This document shows, in pieces, positions 1 through 11,267 of a DNA stretch of 64,000 nucleotides. This DNA comes from Ophiura sarsii. Lineage: Eukaryota > Echinodermata > Ophiuroidea > Amphilepidida > Ophiuridae. Position 1 is the stretch's first letter. Each line of letters begins with the position of its first letter. A model generated the notes under the pieces. That model saw only the letters and a program-made list of their open reading frames with translations. It ran no database searches and was not told the DNA's origin. The position numbers were made by a program, and so were the translations under genes. The stretch is from positions 22,183,259 through 22,247,258 of the forward strand of contig CM069447.1 of the NCBI GenBank assembly GCA_035610835.1, written 5' to 3'.

Positions 1-77
1 CAACTAGACACAACTATGACAAATTAGGTCATGTGGCCTCAACATATGAAATGGACACATCATGTGTCCATTTATTA

Positions 78-486
78 GGCAAAAAAAAGAAGAAGTTTTG
101 TCTCAAAGCTTGCGAAGGCTTCAAAATCGGGTGACGCGCGCTGTTTTTGTCCTCAATTTTTTATTTTTTTTATTTGTGTGTCAATTTTTACTCTTACTAT
201 TTGCAACCGTTAACACTTTCTGATATTTTTTTTTTTAAATTTGAAATGAATATTGTGATGTAGTTGTGTAAAGAACAATTGTGCAGCGTTTTTTGAAGAA
301 CTGAGCCATATAAAAGTTTGAGAAAAGGAAAATCTGCCGATATTTTTAATAAAAACTTGAAATAAAAATTTGTAGGGAAAATAAAAATTGATTTGACAAT
401 TTCCTGCATTTTAGATGCGGTATTTTTGGCATTTCAAAACCAATGCGCGCGCAAGCTATGAGACAAACCTATTTTTTTGTTTGGCC
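78..486. mobile_element. Harbinger-like MITE, complete
   Basis: The ends are inverted repeats of about 40 bp. The left end begins GGCAAAAAAAAG and the right end closes with TTTGTTTGGCC; both continue into a shared block containing GTTTGTCTCA and AGCTTGCG. A 3-bp TTA flanks both sides (75-77 and 487-489). A TTA/TAA target duplication with GGCC ends is what PIF/Harbinger-type elements leave. There is no transposase inside, and the short minus-strand reading frame in it is not protein-like. Related copies sit at 15911-16203 and 36615-36812. Confidence 0.75.
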
Positions 487-489
487 TTA

Positions 490-1209
490 TGTTGGGGCGA
501 GTCCGCCACCTTCTTAGCGTGTAATAGGACATGGGCGATTTGACCTGAAAGAACCAGGCGGAACCTCCCGTAACCGGCGGTCAACGGGCGGTCGAGTTTT
601 GACGTCTTCCCTTACCCACCCCATAAAGTCCGAATACCAATGCCAGCGTTATTAGCAAAGCATAATATTTATTGTTTCTGAGCTAGCTTTTAAAAACACA
701 TTATAACGATTGGAAAAAGATACGATTAAAGATATATTTTATACTTTGCACAAAGATAGTCATTTTGGAAAACCGTGCATTTTTTTAGTTTTAAAGCTGA
801 TGTTCAAACAATAATGTGAAGACCAAAAACGATTCATAATACTTGCAATTTACAAAATTACATTGCATTTTGTTTCACTGTAATTGGTAGAAGTATGCTT
901 TCGTAACTACAATTTTGTGTTTTTGGCATCACAGTTTGTAAACTCGTTCTGATTTAGAGCTGATAGGAAGTATATAACGTAATAAACATGGAACAACATC
1001 TGCAAACAAGTGATATTATAATATAAATTCAACGTTATATTGTACAAAAATGCAATGAGTGTTGTTCACAAAATTTAAAATATAGTGTCCAGTACATGTC
1101 TACTATTAAAAAATATTGTAATAAATAAAATTGGAGACATTTTTTATTTTAACTTCTGAAAACTCATTTGCACTATTTTCATGACACACCATATGTGTAC
1201 AGCCGCAGC
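490..1209. other. intergenic, no recognisable feature
   Basis: AT-rich sequence with no credible exon, RNA gene or repeat boundary that I can see. Confidence 0.5.
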
Positions 1210-1432
1210 AAAAGGGTGCAGTTGTCTCTCAAAGAAAAAGTTGAGATCTTAATGGCAATAAAAGGAGTTCTTTTAATGCTTACAAATTACACCTTTGTGG
1301 TTAAGATTGGATACTGCTTTCTGATTTCATAAAGAAAAATTACTGTAACATTTTCTCTATTTTCTTTGTTTTCCCATGCCTAATTCCATCAATATCTCCA
1401 AATGCATTTTTAAACGACAACTGCACCCTTTT
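1210..1432. repeat. inverted repeat with 17-bp perfect arms
   Basis: AAAAGGGTGCAGTTGTC at 1210-1226 is repeated in inverted orientation at 1416-1432, 190 bp apart. This is the size of a small MITE, but I could not find a target duplication. Confidence 0.45.
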
Positions 1433-1476
1433 CCCACGACAAAAAAAAATTCTCCTTCAAGACAACCGGTGTAAAT

Positions 1477-1760
1477 CCCCGGGGGTACTCGCATATTTGT
1501 TGGTAGGGATGTGCCGCCAGCAAAATGAAAATGGACCCAAACATTTACCAATTTTCGGGGGGAAATGGACCCATATGTTTACCGGAAACCCATAATTTAT
1601 TTTACTATATATTTGACAGATTTTGCTCAAATGTATATAGGTGAAAAACAGCAAAATTAAGGATTTTAGACCCAAAAGTTTACAAAAATGGCTTTGCCAA
1701 GGGGTCATCTATTTACCATAGGGTGAAAAATGGGATCCTGTTTGTCCTGCTCATCCCTGT
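1477..1760. repeat. fragment of a CCCCGGGGGTRCTC-type repeat
   Basis: Begins CCCCGGGGGTACTC and continues with short phrases such as ATGGACCCA and TTTACC repeated at irregular spacing. The same type of start, CCCCGGGGGTGCTC, opens the better delimited insertion at 14705-15038. The right end is not identifiable, so this copy is probably truncated. Confidence 0.45.
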
Positions 1761-2415
1761 AACCTCATACCCACTAAGTGATGACCTCGAAAGCTACGGA
1801 GCTCAAACATCATGGTTCGAAAAAGGTATCTAAATTATTCCTAAAATCATGATCGAACCCAATATCAGCCTACATGTTAGTACTTCTATTAAAAATCGTG
1901 GATCTTGGAATATAACAACCAACACTAAAGCCATGTTCCCACAGACAACAAAATCCCAGAGTAGTCTAGACTAGTCCGGACTCGGACTAAATCTTTAGAC
2001 TAGTACGCCCGTTTCAAGTATGTCCCGGTCCGGATTAAGACTACCTTATTAATTTGGCATGATCGCAGGCAGCAAATTGTTAGATTCTTTTATGGTATTC
2101 TTAAAAACAAAGTACATGTAAACCACGTTCTAATACAGAATTGACACAGTCATAGTTCACTCAACAAGGAAATATCAATATAATACATGTTAGCATAATT
2201 CAGATTTTATTATTGCCATAATGGCATAATCATTGATGTTATATGTAAATACATATTCAAAAATAAAAGTACACTTTGGTCTCTTATGGTATTAAATATT
2301 CCATTCATTGTATTGATGTACAATATAAGGGCTGCTTGAATCTAATCATTGCAGTGAGCAATTAAAGATCATGTTTACAGCTTGTACAAGAATGTGAAAC
2401 TTTAAAAAAGGGTTT

Positions 2416-2582
2416 GTTAATAAAGGTGTATGTTCTGATAACTTTTTATTTTTTTCACATCAAGATATTTTGATATCAGAGGAATCCCCATAATTTGCTC
2501 ATTATGCCTGTAAAATATTAGGGCCAGAAATATTCCGTTTTAAAATTATAGGCCAAAATGTGGTGAATTAATGGCAAAAATT
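2416..2582 (+). mobile_element. left part of a T2/Kolobok-like element
   Basis: Starts near a TTAA and reads AAAGGTGTATGTTCTGAT. It shares a long diverged stretch with 62866-63191, including the phrases GATATCAGAGGAATC, GCCAGAAAT and AAAATGTGGTGAATTA. The copy stops where the hAT-like element at 2583 begins, so the younger hAT insertion or a break at that point removed its right half. Confidence 0.5.
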
Positions 2583-2876
2583 CAGTGGCGGCACCAGCAT
2601 CATAACTTTTTTTGGAGGGGGGAAAAGGAGGGGGGGGGGGGCAAGAAACAATTTAGGGGGAAAGAATTTTACGCTAAAACTGTCAAATTGGTCTAATTTA
2701 ACTAATTTGGTAAGCAAATTGCAAAATTGAGTCTAAATATACCAAATATGGTGATAAAATGTGCGCGCAACGTGCCAAAATTTAATATATATATATATAT
2801 GTGTTTGGTGGTGTGTTTTTGTTTTTGTTTTTGGGGGGGGGGGGGGGGCAGGAAATATGCCGTGGCGCCGCCATTG
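2583..2876. mobile_element. hAT-like MITE with poly-G tract
   Basis: The left end is CAGTGGCGGCACCAG and the right end, read inverted, is CAATGGCGGCGCCACGG. The flanks CAAAAATT and CAAAATTG look like an imperfect 8-bp target duplication. The interior holds a G-run of about 17 near 2833 and another at 2630, as in the neighbouring elements of the same end type. Confidence 0.5.
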
Positions 2877-2968
2877 CAAAATTGGTTATTGGTTATTAAC
2901 CACCCTCCTATTTTCAGATTTTATTTTAATTTCTACCCCTGTTGTGCAATTGTTTAATGACTTAGTAA

Positions 2969-3268
2969 CAGTGGCGTAGCTAACTTTTTCATATTGGGGG
3001 TGCAAGAAATGAAAAGAAAAGATTTTTGACTCAAGAAATGCGCGGACATTTTTGACTTTACACCTATTTTTTACATGATTGAGCTACATGTTGGCTCTTA
3101 ATAAGCTTGTACTAAAGAATATTTTTCGTCTGTGTACTTGACCATCATTATTCCATGATTCCTTTGGTCAAATATGAACCGACAGTGCCAATCTCAACCG
3201 ACACAACGTCAATATTGGGGTGGGGATCGCCCCCTCGCTGCCACCCCTCCCCTCTGGCTACACCACTG
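2969..3268 (+). mobile_element. hAT-like MITE A
   Basis: Begins CAGTGGCGTAGC and ends with GGCTACACCACTG. An exact 8-bp duplication, CTTAGTAA, lies at 2961-2968 and 3269-3276. An 8-bp duplication with CAG...CTG ends is the hAT signature. It has no transposase. Its sequence is the inverse of element B, starting 29 bp downstream, so the pair reads as one long inverted repeat. Confidence 0.8.
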
Positions 3269-3297
3269 CTTAGTAATTCTCATGACTGTGATCCAAG

Positions 3298-3669
3298 CAG
3301 TGGCGTCGCCAGGGGGAGGGGGGGGCGATCGCCCCCCCCCCCCCCCCCCCCCAATATTGACGTCGTGTCGGTTGAGATTGGCACTGTCGGTTCATTTGAC
3401 CACAACAATCATAGAATTATGATGGTCAAAAGTACACAGATGAATTTTTGCGCGTTACGCGCGCATGTGTCCCCAAAATGTAACATTCTTTGCTACAACT
3501 AAGCTTGTATAGAGTCAAAAATGTATCTCGATCGTGCCAAAAATAGGTGTAAAGTCAAAAAAATTCGCGCGCGTATTTCTTGACTCACAAAATTCTTGTC
3601 GGTTTATTTTCATTTCTTGCCCCCCCCCCCCCCCCCCCCCCCAATATGAATAACCTAGCTACGCTACTG
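3298..3669 (-). mobile_element. hAT-like MITE B
   Basis: Begins CAGTGGCGTCGCCAGG and ends GCTACGCTACTG, with an exact 8-bp duplication GATCCAAG at 3290-3297 and 3670-3677. It is the same family as element A in the opposite orientation. It holds two long C-runs (about 3332-3352 and 3620-3642). The reading frames here are translations of low-complexity DNA. Confidence 0.8.
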
Positions 3670-3851
3670 GATCCAAGAGCTTGCGATGGCATGGCCACAT
3701 CTTAAGCAATTATTCATTAAAACTTGTGGCCTTTTTTAATTCAGAAGAAACTCAATAAAACAAAATCTGATAACACCAATTTCTGGATAACACAAAGCAG
3801 CTTTCAAGACTCGTGGACAAAAACAACAACAATCAATACAAGGTCGAGGTT

Positions 3852-3909
3852 TTAAATTGTATGTGACTTGAAAGGTACCTTTAAATTGTATACGACTTGA
3901 AAGGTACCT
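3852..3909. repeat. short tandem duplication
   Basis: A unit of about 29 bp containing ACTTGAAAGGTACCTTTA occurs twice in a row with a few differences. Confidence 0.6.
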
Positions 3910-5734
3910 TTATTATAATATAAACACACATTTCATTTGAAGAATCCAGCCTATGAGATGATGACATCATCATTAACGTCACACAATTATGTGTATAAGG
4001 ATTACTTGGGTTTTTTTCAAGAGTTAAAATTGAATGTCAAGCGACAATTAACCGAAAATCAGGTTTCCTACGATTCTTGATCACTCTTGCAGTTCGTCTT
4101 TCCAAGCCTGCCTGTAGACTGGTAGTTATTGTCTTTTGGACTGGACATATCTGCCTGTGTCTGATGATAACTGTAAGCCAAAAAATTTGAAGGTGAAGAA
4201 AAGGGAAATAAAAAACTGGGTTAATATTTTATTCAGCCATAAATATTGCTAGCCATCAATTTAACATGACTGTTGAACATTAGTGGTGTCCCTCAAGAAT
4301 GAATTTGATAAAGCCTTGTAGTAGTGTACTGACTGGGGTATATAACCGACCTGGGCGCAACTGTGTAATGTACCATTCGTACTAGACTATCCTAATTTTG
4401 CGTAAATAGTGTTGCTGCCATGGACTTAATTACAGTCTAGCAATGATTCCAATCCATCAATGTATGTTGGATTCAAGAGTTTCCCCCAGACCTGATAATC
4501 ATTGATGGGGGGGGGGGGGGGTACTAATTATTAAAGGTCCCAATTATGAATAACATCTATAACAGAATATGTCATGACCCAGTGTCATGACCCGTTACCT
4601 TAGTCGTGCTAATTCTGCCTGTCAGACTGTATTTTATTAATTCAGCAATGATCAAGCCAGTTGCAGTTTCAAAATTTGCGGCTCACAGGCAGCAAACAAC
4701 TGGTGCCTGATACTGGTCCATCCACCTTTCAATCGTTATGGCCAGTTATGTTTACCAACGACTTTATTCCTCGCTGAAACGAGACGTTTCATGGTTTTGA
4801 AAGCAATGAAGATAGAAGCCAGCTTGAGCACAGTACGGAGGGTCAAAATTCGGAAGTCAAAACTGCTACGACATCGCAAACAATGACTGCAAACTAGTCA
4901 ATGGCGATAGATATTCGAGCTACACTGTCTTTGTGTAAATGCTGTACAATATTGGTTTCATAACGCGCTTATTCGTTACTAGCTGGTTTGTGTAGAAAGA
5001 AGGACAATTTACTCACACTTTTGACGTCGTTCATCAACTGCAGTCACACAACACCTAATGTTTACGTAATTCATCGACTCTGGCCTCGCTTTCGTTATTA
5101 CTAGTGACGTCACATCAGAGAATGTCGCCATCTATAGTTTGAAATCGCCAATTACGAATAACGTCTATTGAGATGTTATGTGGAGCTGATACTATATGTC
5201 TGTTTCGCCCACGCCTGTATGACTATGTAGCATGTTTGAAAAGCCTGACAGTATGGGTATCCATAGTCTATTGCGGCAACTACATTATCTAAGAGCGTGT
5301 TTCTACTGGGGCACTGGAAAGTTCAAGCTTAGTTAACTTAACGGTGATTACCGTTTACTTTTTAATCCTCCCCACCCCCATTTCTACTCATGAAAAGTGA
5401 CAAAGTATCCTAATTGATGGACCACGACATTTTACCTTTTGTTATACCAAAAATTCCGCCCACTTGAAAAAGACAGCCGTTGTAATTCCTTGTCTTTTAA
5501 TATTGCATATTTGGTCGTGTGCCACGAATTGGAACCCCGTATTTTGAGGAGATGTGACATTTTTACACTGTTTATGATGTTTATGATATCACCGTTTCTA
5601 TATTTTTAATCATAAAATAACCAATTTGGTGTCATTACAAAGCACAATAAATATTCTTTCCATACCATCCACAAAATAATGTCTTAATTATTTCAGTTTT
5701 AATTGGGAGCAAATCATTGATCAACGGGTGCTTG
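3910..5734. other. intergenic, no gene seen
   Basis: No supported exon. A G-run of about 14 lies at 4507-4520. A full CRE palindrome TGACGTCA lies near 5104, with no gene visible nearby. Two copies of an AATTA(T/C)GAATAAC(A/G)TCTAT phrase, near 4543 and 5149, hint at an old dispersed repeat. Confidence 0.5.
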
Positions 5735-5870
5735 GGGAGGAGGAGGAGGAACCGGAGGAGGAGCCAATCTCATAGACAAGCTATGAAATACTTCATTCAC
5801 TTCACTTATTGATAATCAATATACATGCTAGGTGGAATGTCAGAGAGATCGGGCTGATGTCATAGAGAAA
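5735..5870. repeat. dispersed repeat, copy 1 (pair with 9745-9880)
   Basis: A GGAGGAGG-rich start is followed by GAAATACTTCATTCA and GAATGTCAGAGAGAT. The same order of phrases recurs at 9745-9880 with scattered changes, so the two are diverged copies of one dispersed repeat of unknown class. Confidence 0.6.
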
Positions 5871-6300
5871 TTAACTATGGAGGGGTCACTCTTTTTGAAA
5901 TTCAAACTGATATGGGCTGGGACGCCCTCAAAAACCGCCAGGTCAATCCAGTTAAATTAGACTACGTTGCAGTGGCCCGCTTGAAACTTAGAATATATAA
6001 AGTGTATGACTGTTTCTGTGCGTAATCCAAGAGAGGTAATTAGTCTTACTCTTTTAATAGTTCAGTACAATACAGTTATAACAGACTTACATCAGTCTAA
6101 TGAAATCAGCGCGAAAATGAAGTCACGTAATTGTACACGGAGTCCTAATGAACAATTTTATTTGTCATTGTTTAAAATGTTAATCGATTCATTGTTTTAA
6201 ATTTGAAATAAGTATGGGGATCATCAACGCGTACGAAATGTAATGCTTGAATCACTCCATACTTAATATATCTTTATCAACGACTATGCCAAAACAGTTA

Positions 6301-6372
6301 GTCTAGTGTAGCGTAGTGGCCACGCTCTAGCGCTTCCACGCAGGAATCCCGGGTTCAATTCCTCATCCAACC
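6301..6372 (+). repeat. tRNA-like head (SINE or tRNA pseudogene)
   Basis: A good internal A box, TAGCGTAGTGG (6309-6319), and a perfect B box, GGTTCAATTCC (6352-6362), are spaced as in a tRNA gene. The flanking acceptor and anticodon arms do not pair well, so this is more likely a tRNA-derived SINE head or dead tRNA copy than a working tRNA. Confidence 0.5.
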
Positions 6373-6733
6373 ATATCATTATTATATGGCTGGTTTTTTT
6401 GTAACATACACTTTCTGCAGCGTTCATAGTTAACTCACCGGATCTGAACAAAAGAAAAGCCTTTATAAATTATATATTTTGTAGTATGGGATAAACGCGG
6501 AGGGCTGCTATGCGGTGCAGTGATTATAAACAATTTGATGATTTGATGATGTTATTATATTATGCCACGTTATGCCTTGGTCTAAATACTCAAAATTAAA
6601 AGAAATGCTTATCCTGGGTTCAAGTGTGTTTAGCTCAATTGAAAATTGAAGAAGGCACAAGCCCGGGTGCAAGTTGAATTTACAAAGCAGAATTTGAACT
6701 TTACACAAGCAGATAACTTTGGGCTCTACCTAA

Positions 6734-8550
6734 TGGGGCCCTCACATGTATCCGTGTGAGCTGGGCGGCACCTTACCGTCTTATAGAAAAACAACAGAGT
6801 CCAACACGGTGAACAATCAGCAAAAAATGTTAACGGCCGCATTTTTATTTTTTTTTGTTACCGGGTTCATACTGTTCTATACCGGGTCCTTATCGGCCTG
6901 GAACCGGGCTCATACCACCTCCTCACCAGGTCCTCACCGGCCGAAACGCTTGGGTACCGACCGAACCGCCTTGATAACGTCATCAAGCTGCCCTGTATAA
7001 GCTGAGCGCTCAAGCTCGCCGCTTCTCTCACATTCCGGGAATCTCTGTCAAATACATTTGCCCTCACATGTATCCGTGTGAGCGGGCCGGCTCATTACCG
7101 TGTGACAAATTGGTGCAGACGGCGGCACACGGTGATGTCACACGGTGGGCCGTTTCCCGTCCGTTGAACACGTTGCCGGGGACATTGACGGCCATCCGCG
7201 CCCGGCAGGACCCGGCAGGAATTTTGAACATGCTCAAAACTCTTGCCGGGTGAGCAAAAGCGGCGGCAAACGGTGAGAGCCCGGTTTGAGGACGGTATAA
7301 AGACGGCACACCCGTTTCGCGCCCGTTCGCAGGGCGGTAATGGTAGGCGGCCACCTTACCGTCTAATAGAAAAAAACAGAGTCCAAACAATCAGTAAAAA
7401 ATGTCAACGGGCGCATTCATCTTTTGTTGTGGCTACCGGGTCCATAACGTTATATACATGGTCTATACCGGGTCCTCACCGGTCGGGTACCGGGCTCATC
7501 GGGCTCACCGTCCTCATACATTTCTAGCTTACCGTTCTTACCGGGTGCATAACACCTCCTCACCGGGTCCTCGGTACATACCGTTCTACACCGGGTCTGT
7601 CCCGGGTTCTCACCGGCCTTGTCCCGGGATCACCGGCCTCATACAGTTCTAGCTTACCGTTCTCACCGTGTCCTTACCGTGTGCATACCACCTCCATACC
7701 GGTTCCTAACCGGTCGAAACGCCTGGGTACCGGCCGAAACGTCTTGATTACATCATCAAACCGCCCTTTTCAAGCTGAGCGTTCAAGTCGCCGCTTCATT
7801 TGCATTCCGGAATTCGTACGACCAACATCTATAATACTCTCTAAATGTAAAAGAGCTAAACCTCACTCTTTCGAGAGCTTTAGGAGGGACGGCTCTTTTA
7901 AGAAGTGAAGTTCACTCTTTTCAGAGTGATTTGTCACTCTTTTAAGAGTGATTTGTCACTCTTTTCATTGTGATTTGTCACTCTTTTAAGAGTGATTTGT
8001 CACTCTTTTAAGAGTGATTTCCACTTTTTCAGAGAGATTTTAACTCTTTTTAGAGTGAAAATCGCTTTTTTAAGGGTGAACTTTACTCCATAAAAAGAGC
8101 TGTTCCTCCTAGAGCTCTCGAAAGAGTGAGTTTTAGCTCTTTTACATTTAGAGAGTTGCAACATGCCTGCTGAGAGTCCGTTCCGCGAACGGTTACTAGG
8201 CTGCATGCGGCCATTCGCAGTCCGTCGCTAAGATGGTCGACGTCCACCACCGTCCATCACCGCCCTGCGAATGGGCGCGAACGGGTGCGAAACGGGTGCG
8301 AAACGGGTGCGAAACGGGTGCGAACGGGTGCGTCGTCCTTATACCGTCTTCATACCGGGCTCTCATCGTTCGCCGCCGCTTTTACTCACCCGCCAGGAGT
8401 TTTGAGCATGTTCAAAACTCCGGTGGCCGGCAAAGTCCCCTGAACGTGTTCAACGGACGGGAAACGGCCCACCGTGTGTGCCGCCGTCCGCACCCATTTT
8501 TCACACGGTAAGGGGCCGCTCAGCTCACACGGATACATGTGAGGGCCCCA
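6734..8550. mobile_element. 1.8-kb element with compound inverted ends, TAA duplication
   Basis: The termini are TGGGGCCCTCACATGTATCC and its inverse, flanked by TAA (6731-6733 and 8551-8553). A second copy of the same end lies at 7061, and from there to about 7345 the sequence mirrors 8240-8550. The 6745-7030 segment is a diverged direct copy of 7339-7815. The element is thus a core (7061-8550) extended by an extra copy of its left end. It is GC-rich, with many CCGGG and TACCG phrases, and the frames in it are not proteins. The 3-bp duplication suggests a Harbinger relative. It is non-autonomous. Confidence 0.65.
7836..8156. mobile_element. foldback MITE nested in the 1.8-kb element
   Basis: The arms start ACTCTCTAAATGTAAAAGAG and its inverse and pair for about 80 bp. 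The middle is a tandem array of a unit of about 20 bp, AGTGATTTGTCACTCTTTTA, itself palindromic. I could not define a target duplication. Confidence 0.6.
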
Positions 8551-8553
8551 TAA

Positions 8554-9744
8554 GGGTTATGTAATAGGCCTACTCTTCTATTCTCGAGGTACTGATGGTG
8601 TTTTTCAGACTTTTTGAAGTCATATCTTGCAAGGCAAAACGGTTAGAGCAATCAAAGAATGGCAAACCAAGCCTATACAACTGTAAAGTAAGTTGTAAGA
8701 ATTTACAGTTCTTCATAACACAAGGCTATATGCAATAATGCAAGATGTCCCGCGATGAAATATCACCACGAAGACACGTAATATAACACGCATATGTACG
8801 ACCAAACTTAGTTGGTGTCATTAAACTGTCTTCTGTATTGAAGACAGTTTTTATTCTGAGTCTGTGTCTTCTGGCAAATGTGTGCTTCCTGAAGCCGTCG
8901 GGGAAGTGTAGTGGCCCGTGTCTTCTAAGCATGCTAAGTGGTACACTGTTACCGTTCCACACTTGCAAGACAAGACTTCGAAAACTCGCCAAAAACCGCT
9001 CATACCCAGCGCGACAAGCCCCAAAACCACCTCATTCGCAGCAGGTGATGCACGTTAAACACACATGATTCAATGCATAAAATCAAAACTATCAGTATAT
9101 GAAACAGAGATATGAAGCTATCGAAATAGAGCTGTCGTCTGCTAACCTCTATAGACTTATGCAAGTCTTTATTTACGCTATATTGTTATTGTTTACGCTA
9201 GTTGTTCAACGTGTATTCATTCATGTGTGTGTGGGTGCTTGTTGCATTTTCCCCTCACATAGAATATATTATTTCATTACAACTACTGCATGTACTGCAT
9301 AGCTATTTAATTGGATATACAGTAATATTGATAGGTGTGGTGATGTTGAAAACTGCAATGCAAGAGCTTGTTGAGAGGCTAAGCTCGGACGAAACTGTGT
9401 CCAAACTCTGTGTAGCCCCACTTGGATTGTCTAGGTTTTTGCCGGACAAACCTTAACTGGATTGGACTGGCGAATTTAGAGGGCGGTATACACGGTGTTT
9501 TCAACATACTGCGTGGAACCCGATAGTTTATTTTGAATGTATAAATCGTATTCAAATTGGGAACCAAGACAATACAGGGTAATTCTTAAGCTGCCGAAAG
9601 TCAATGGCTTTCTCCACGTTGTTCTCGGCATTTAGTCGGTCCCGTCTTTGTTAAGAATTGTTTCTATCAGATTTGCACGTTGTATCGGAGTCACAACCGC
9701 CGAGAATCTCAGTAGCAGGGGCCTGCTGATGTGTACCGTTGAGG
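8554..9744. other. intergenic, no supported gene
   Basis: A 76-codon frame at 8838-9068 begins with a hydrophobic stretch but has no other support. A perfect short hairpin, AAACTGTCTTC with its inverse, lies near 8823-8851. Confidence 0.4.
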
Positions 9745-9880
9745 AGTGAGTGTAGGGAGGAGGAGGCGGAATCGCAGTGAGGAGCTAATCTCGCAGACAC
9801 GCAATGAAATACTTCATTCAATCACTCATTGACGATACATGCTATAGATAGAATGTCAGAGAGATTGGCTGTTGTGTACC
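9745..9880. repeat. dispersed repeat, copy 2 (pair with 5735-5870)
   Basis: A diverged direct copy of 5735-5870, sharing GAAATACTTCATTCA and GAATGTCAGAGAGAT. Confidence 0.6.
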
Positions 9881-11267
9881 GATTAGAAGTAAACCGATTG
9901 ATTTATTTATACTGATAACAATTCATACACTTGTGCATAATATCTTAAAATAAATTAACCGCTTCATGGAGAGAAACAGTATAAATTTTCTGTACGTGTG
10001 GTATGTTTACTTTGCTATAACCATACAAATGACAGCTTACAAATTACAAGGTATGCACGCTCTACTGCATGCATGCCGAGTGAGCTCAAAAAGCACGCGT
10101 GTAGGGGTGTACTCGTGCTTTAACGTCCCAATCGATACTATACGGTGTGCATATTGCATGCACGTAATCTTGAAATGTGTCCAGAATTTGTGACATCTTT
10201 ATCAATTTTGAAAGATGTACGGCGCGTAGCGAGATGTGGGAAGGGGTGGAAGCTGAGTCCATCGGTGTCATTGTTAATAGTCTGTTGATCATTGTCGGAC
10301 AAAAGCACCCACATTGCATCTTGCACAATTACTGAATACTAATTTATTTTACCCATGCTCAAAAATTGTTATGGCAGTAAACTGAAGAAAATAGATTGTT
10401 TTCAAAAATAAGCGCTCCATTAGATCGCATGTGCTTTATTTTGAAACACCCTGTATATGATGTTATTGGCCATATTAAATTTAGTATGTATATCCAGGCA
10501 ACATTTCTAATTGTAACATGCTCATTTTATGTGTGCTTCATTTCATTTAATTATCATTGCGTTCATCAAAATAAAATCAAAAAGTGAAGAAACGCGTGGA
10601 TTGAGTACTCGATCATACATGTGCATTTCGCTTGTTACACCCTGTATAACATGGTAATTATTGGTCATATGTTTGTGTTTGATGCAATATTATTACAAAA
10701 CATCAATTTAAAATTTATTATGACACTAACTTATGATAACAGTCAACTTTATTTCAGAAATACGTTTTCACCTACTTATAGTGTTACAAATGTTGACCAC
10801 CCTGTATAAGGTATCCTTTATAACTAAAGACAAAAGTGGCATCATTTTTCTTTGTAATACTAGTGTATACTTTTGAATTATGCAGCTTAAACAAATATAA
10901 TTTTATCTTCAAGGTATGATAATGACCAGTATTTTTGTAATATTTTTAGTGCATTTCTTGATGTTTGCACCCTATATATTATCTACCAACCCTGCATAAT
11001 GACCTTGATATTGTCATTGTGAGATTTGGAAATTTGTATGCTTTCAGGAAATGTATACTTTCCTTATACTCCTATGTATAGTTTTAATGCTAAAAATGTT
11101 TTAAGCAAAATCCATGTGATTTTTCCATTTTTAGCATGTCACACAAAGGGGTCCCAACTCAAGGCACACGACCATTTATAACACAATCACCATATTAAAC
11201 GAACATGAAATTCGTTGTAAACGCAGAGCTACAGTGAGTAGCATCAATGAGCTAAAATGAGATTGCT
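9881..11267. other. intergenic with scattered CACCCTGTATA motifs
   Basis: No gene seen. CACCCTGTATA occurs at 10447, 10638 and 10798 in the same orientation, with weaker forms near 10968 and 10990 and again at 20141-20180. The same string closes the mariner-like element at 42778-43872, so these may be eroded ends of related elements. Confidence 0.4.

Noticed and set aside
5100..5115. CRE promoter element (TGACGTCA)
   Set aside because: An isolated 8-mer without an adjacent exon or start; several similar GACGTC strings occur by chance or in repeats.
6301..6372. Functional tRNA gene
   Set aside because: A and B boxes are good, but the acceptor stem and anticodon arm do not pair.
8838..9068. 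A 76-codon frame starting with a hydrophobic, secretion-like segment
   Set aside because: Part of the start is a DNA hairpin; no domain, no second exon, no conservation to test. Chance is the simpler explanation.
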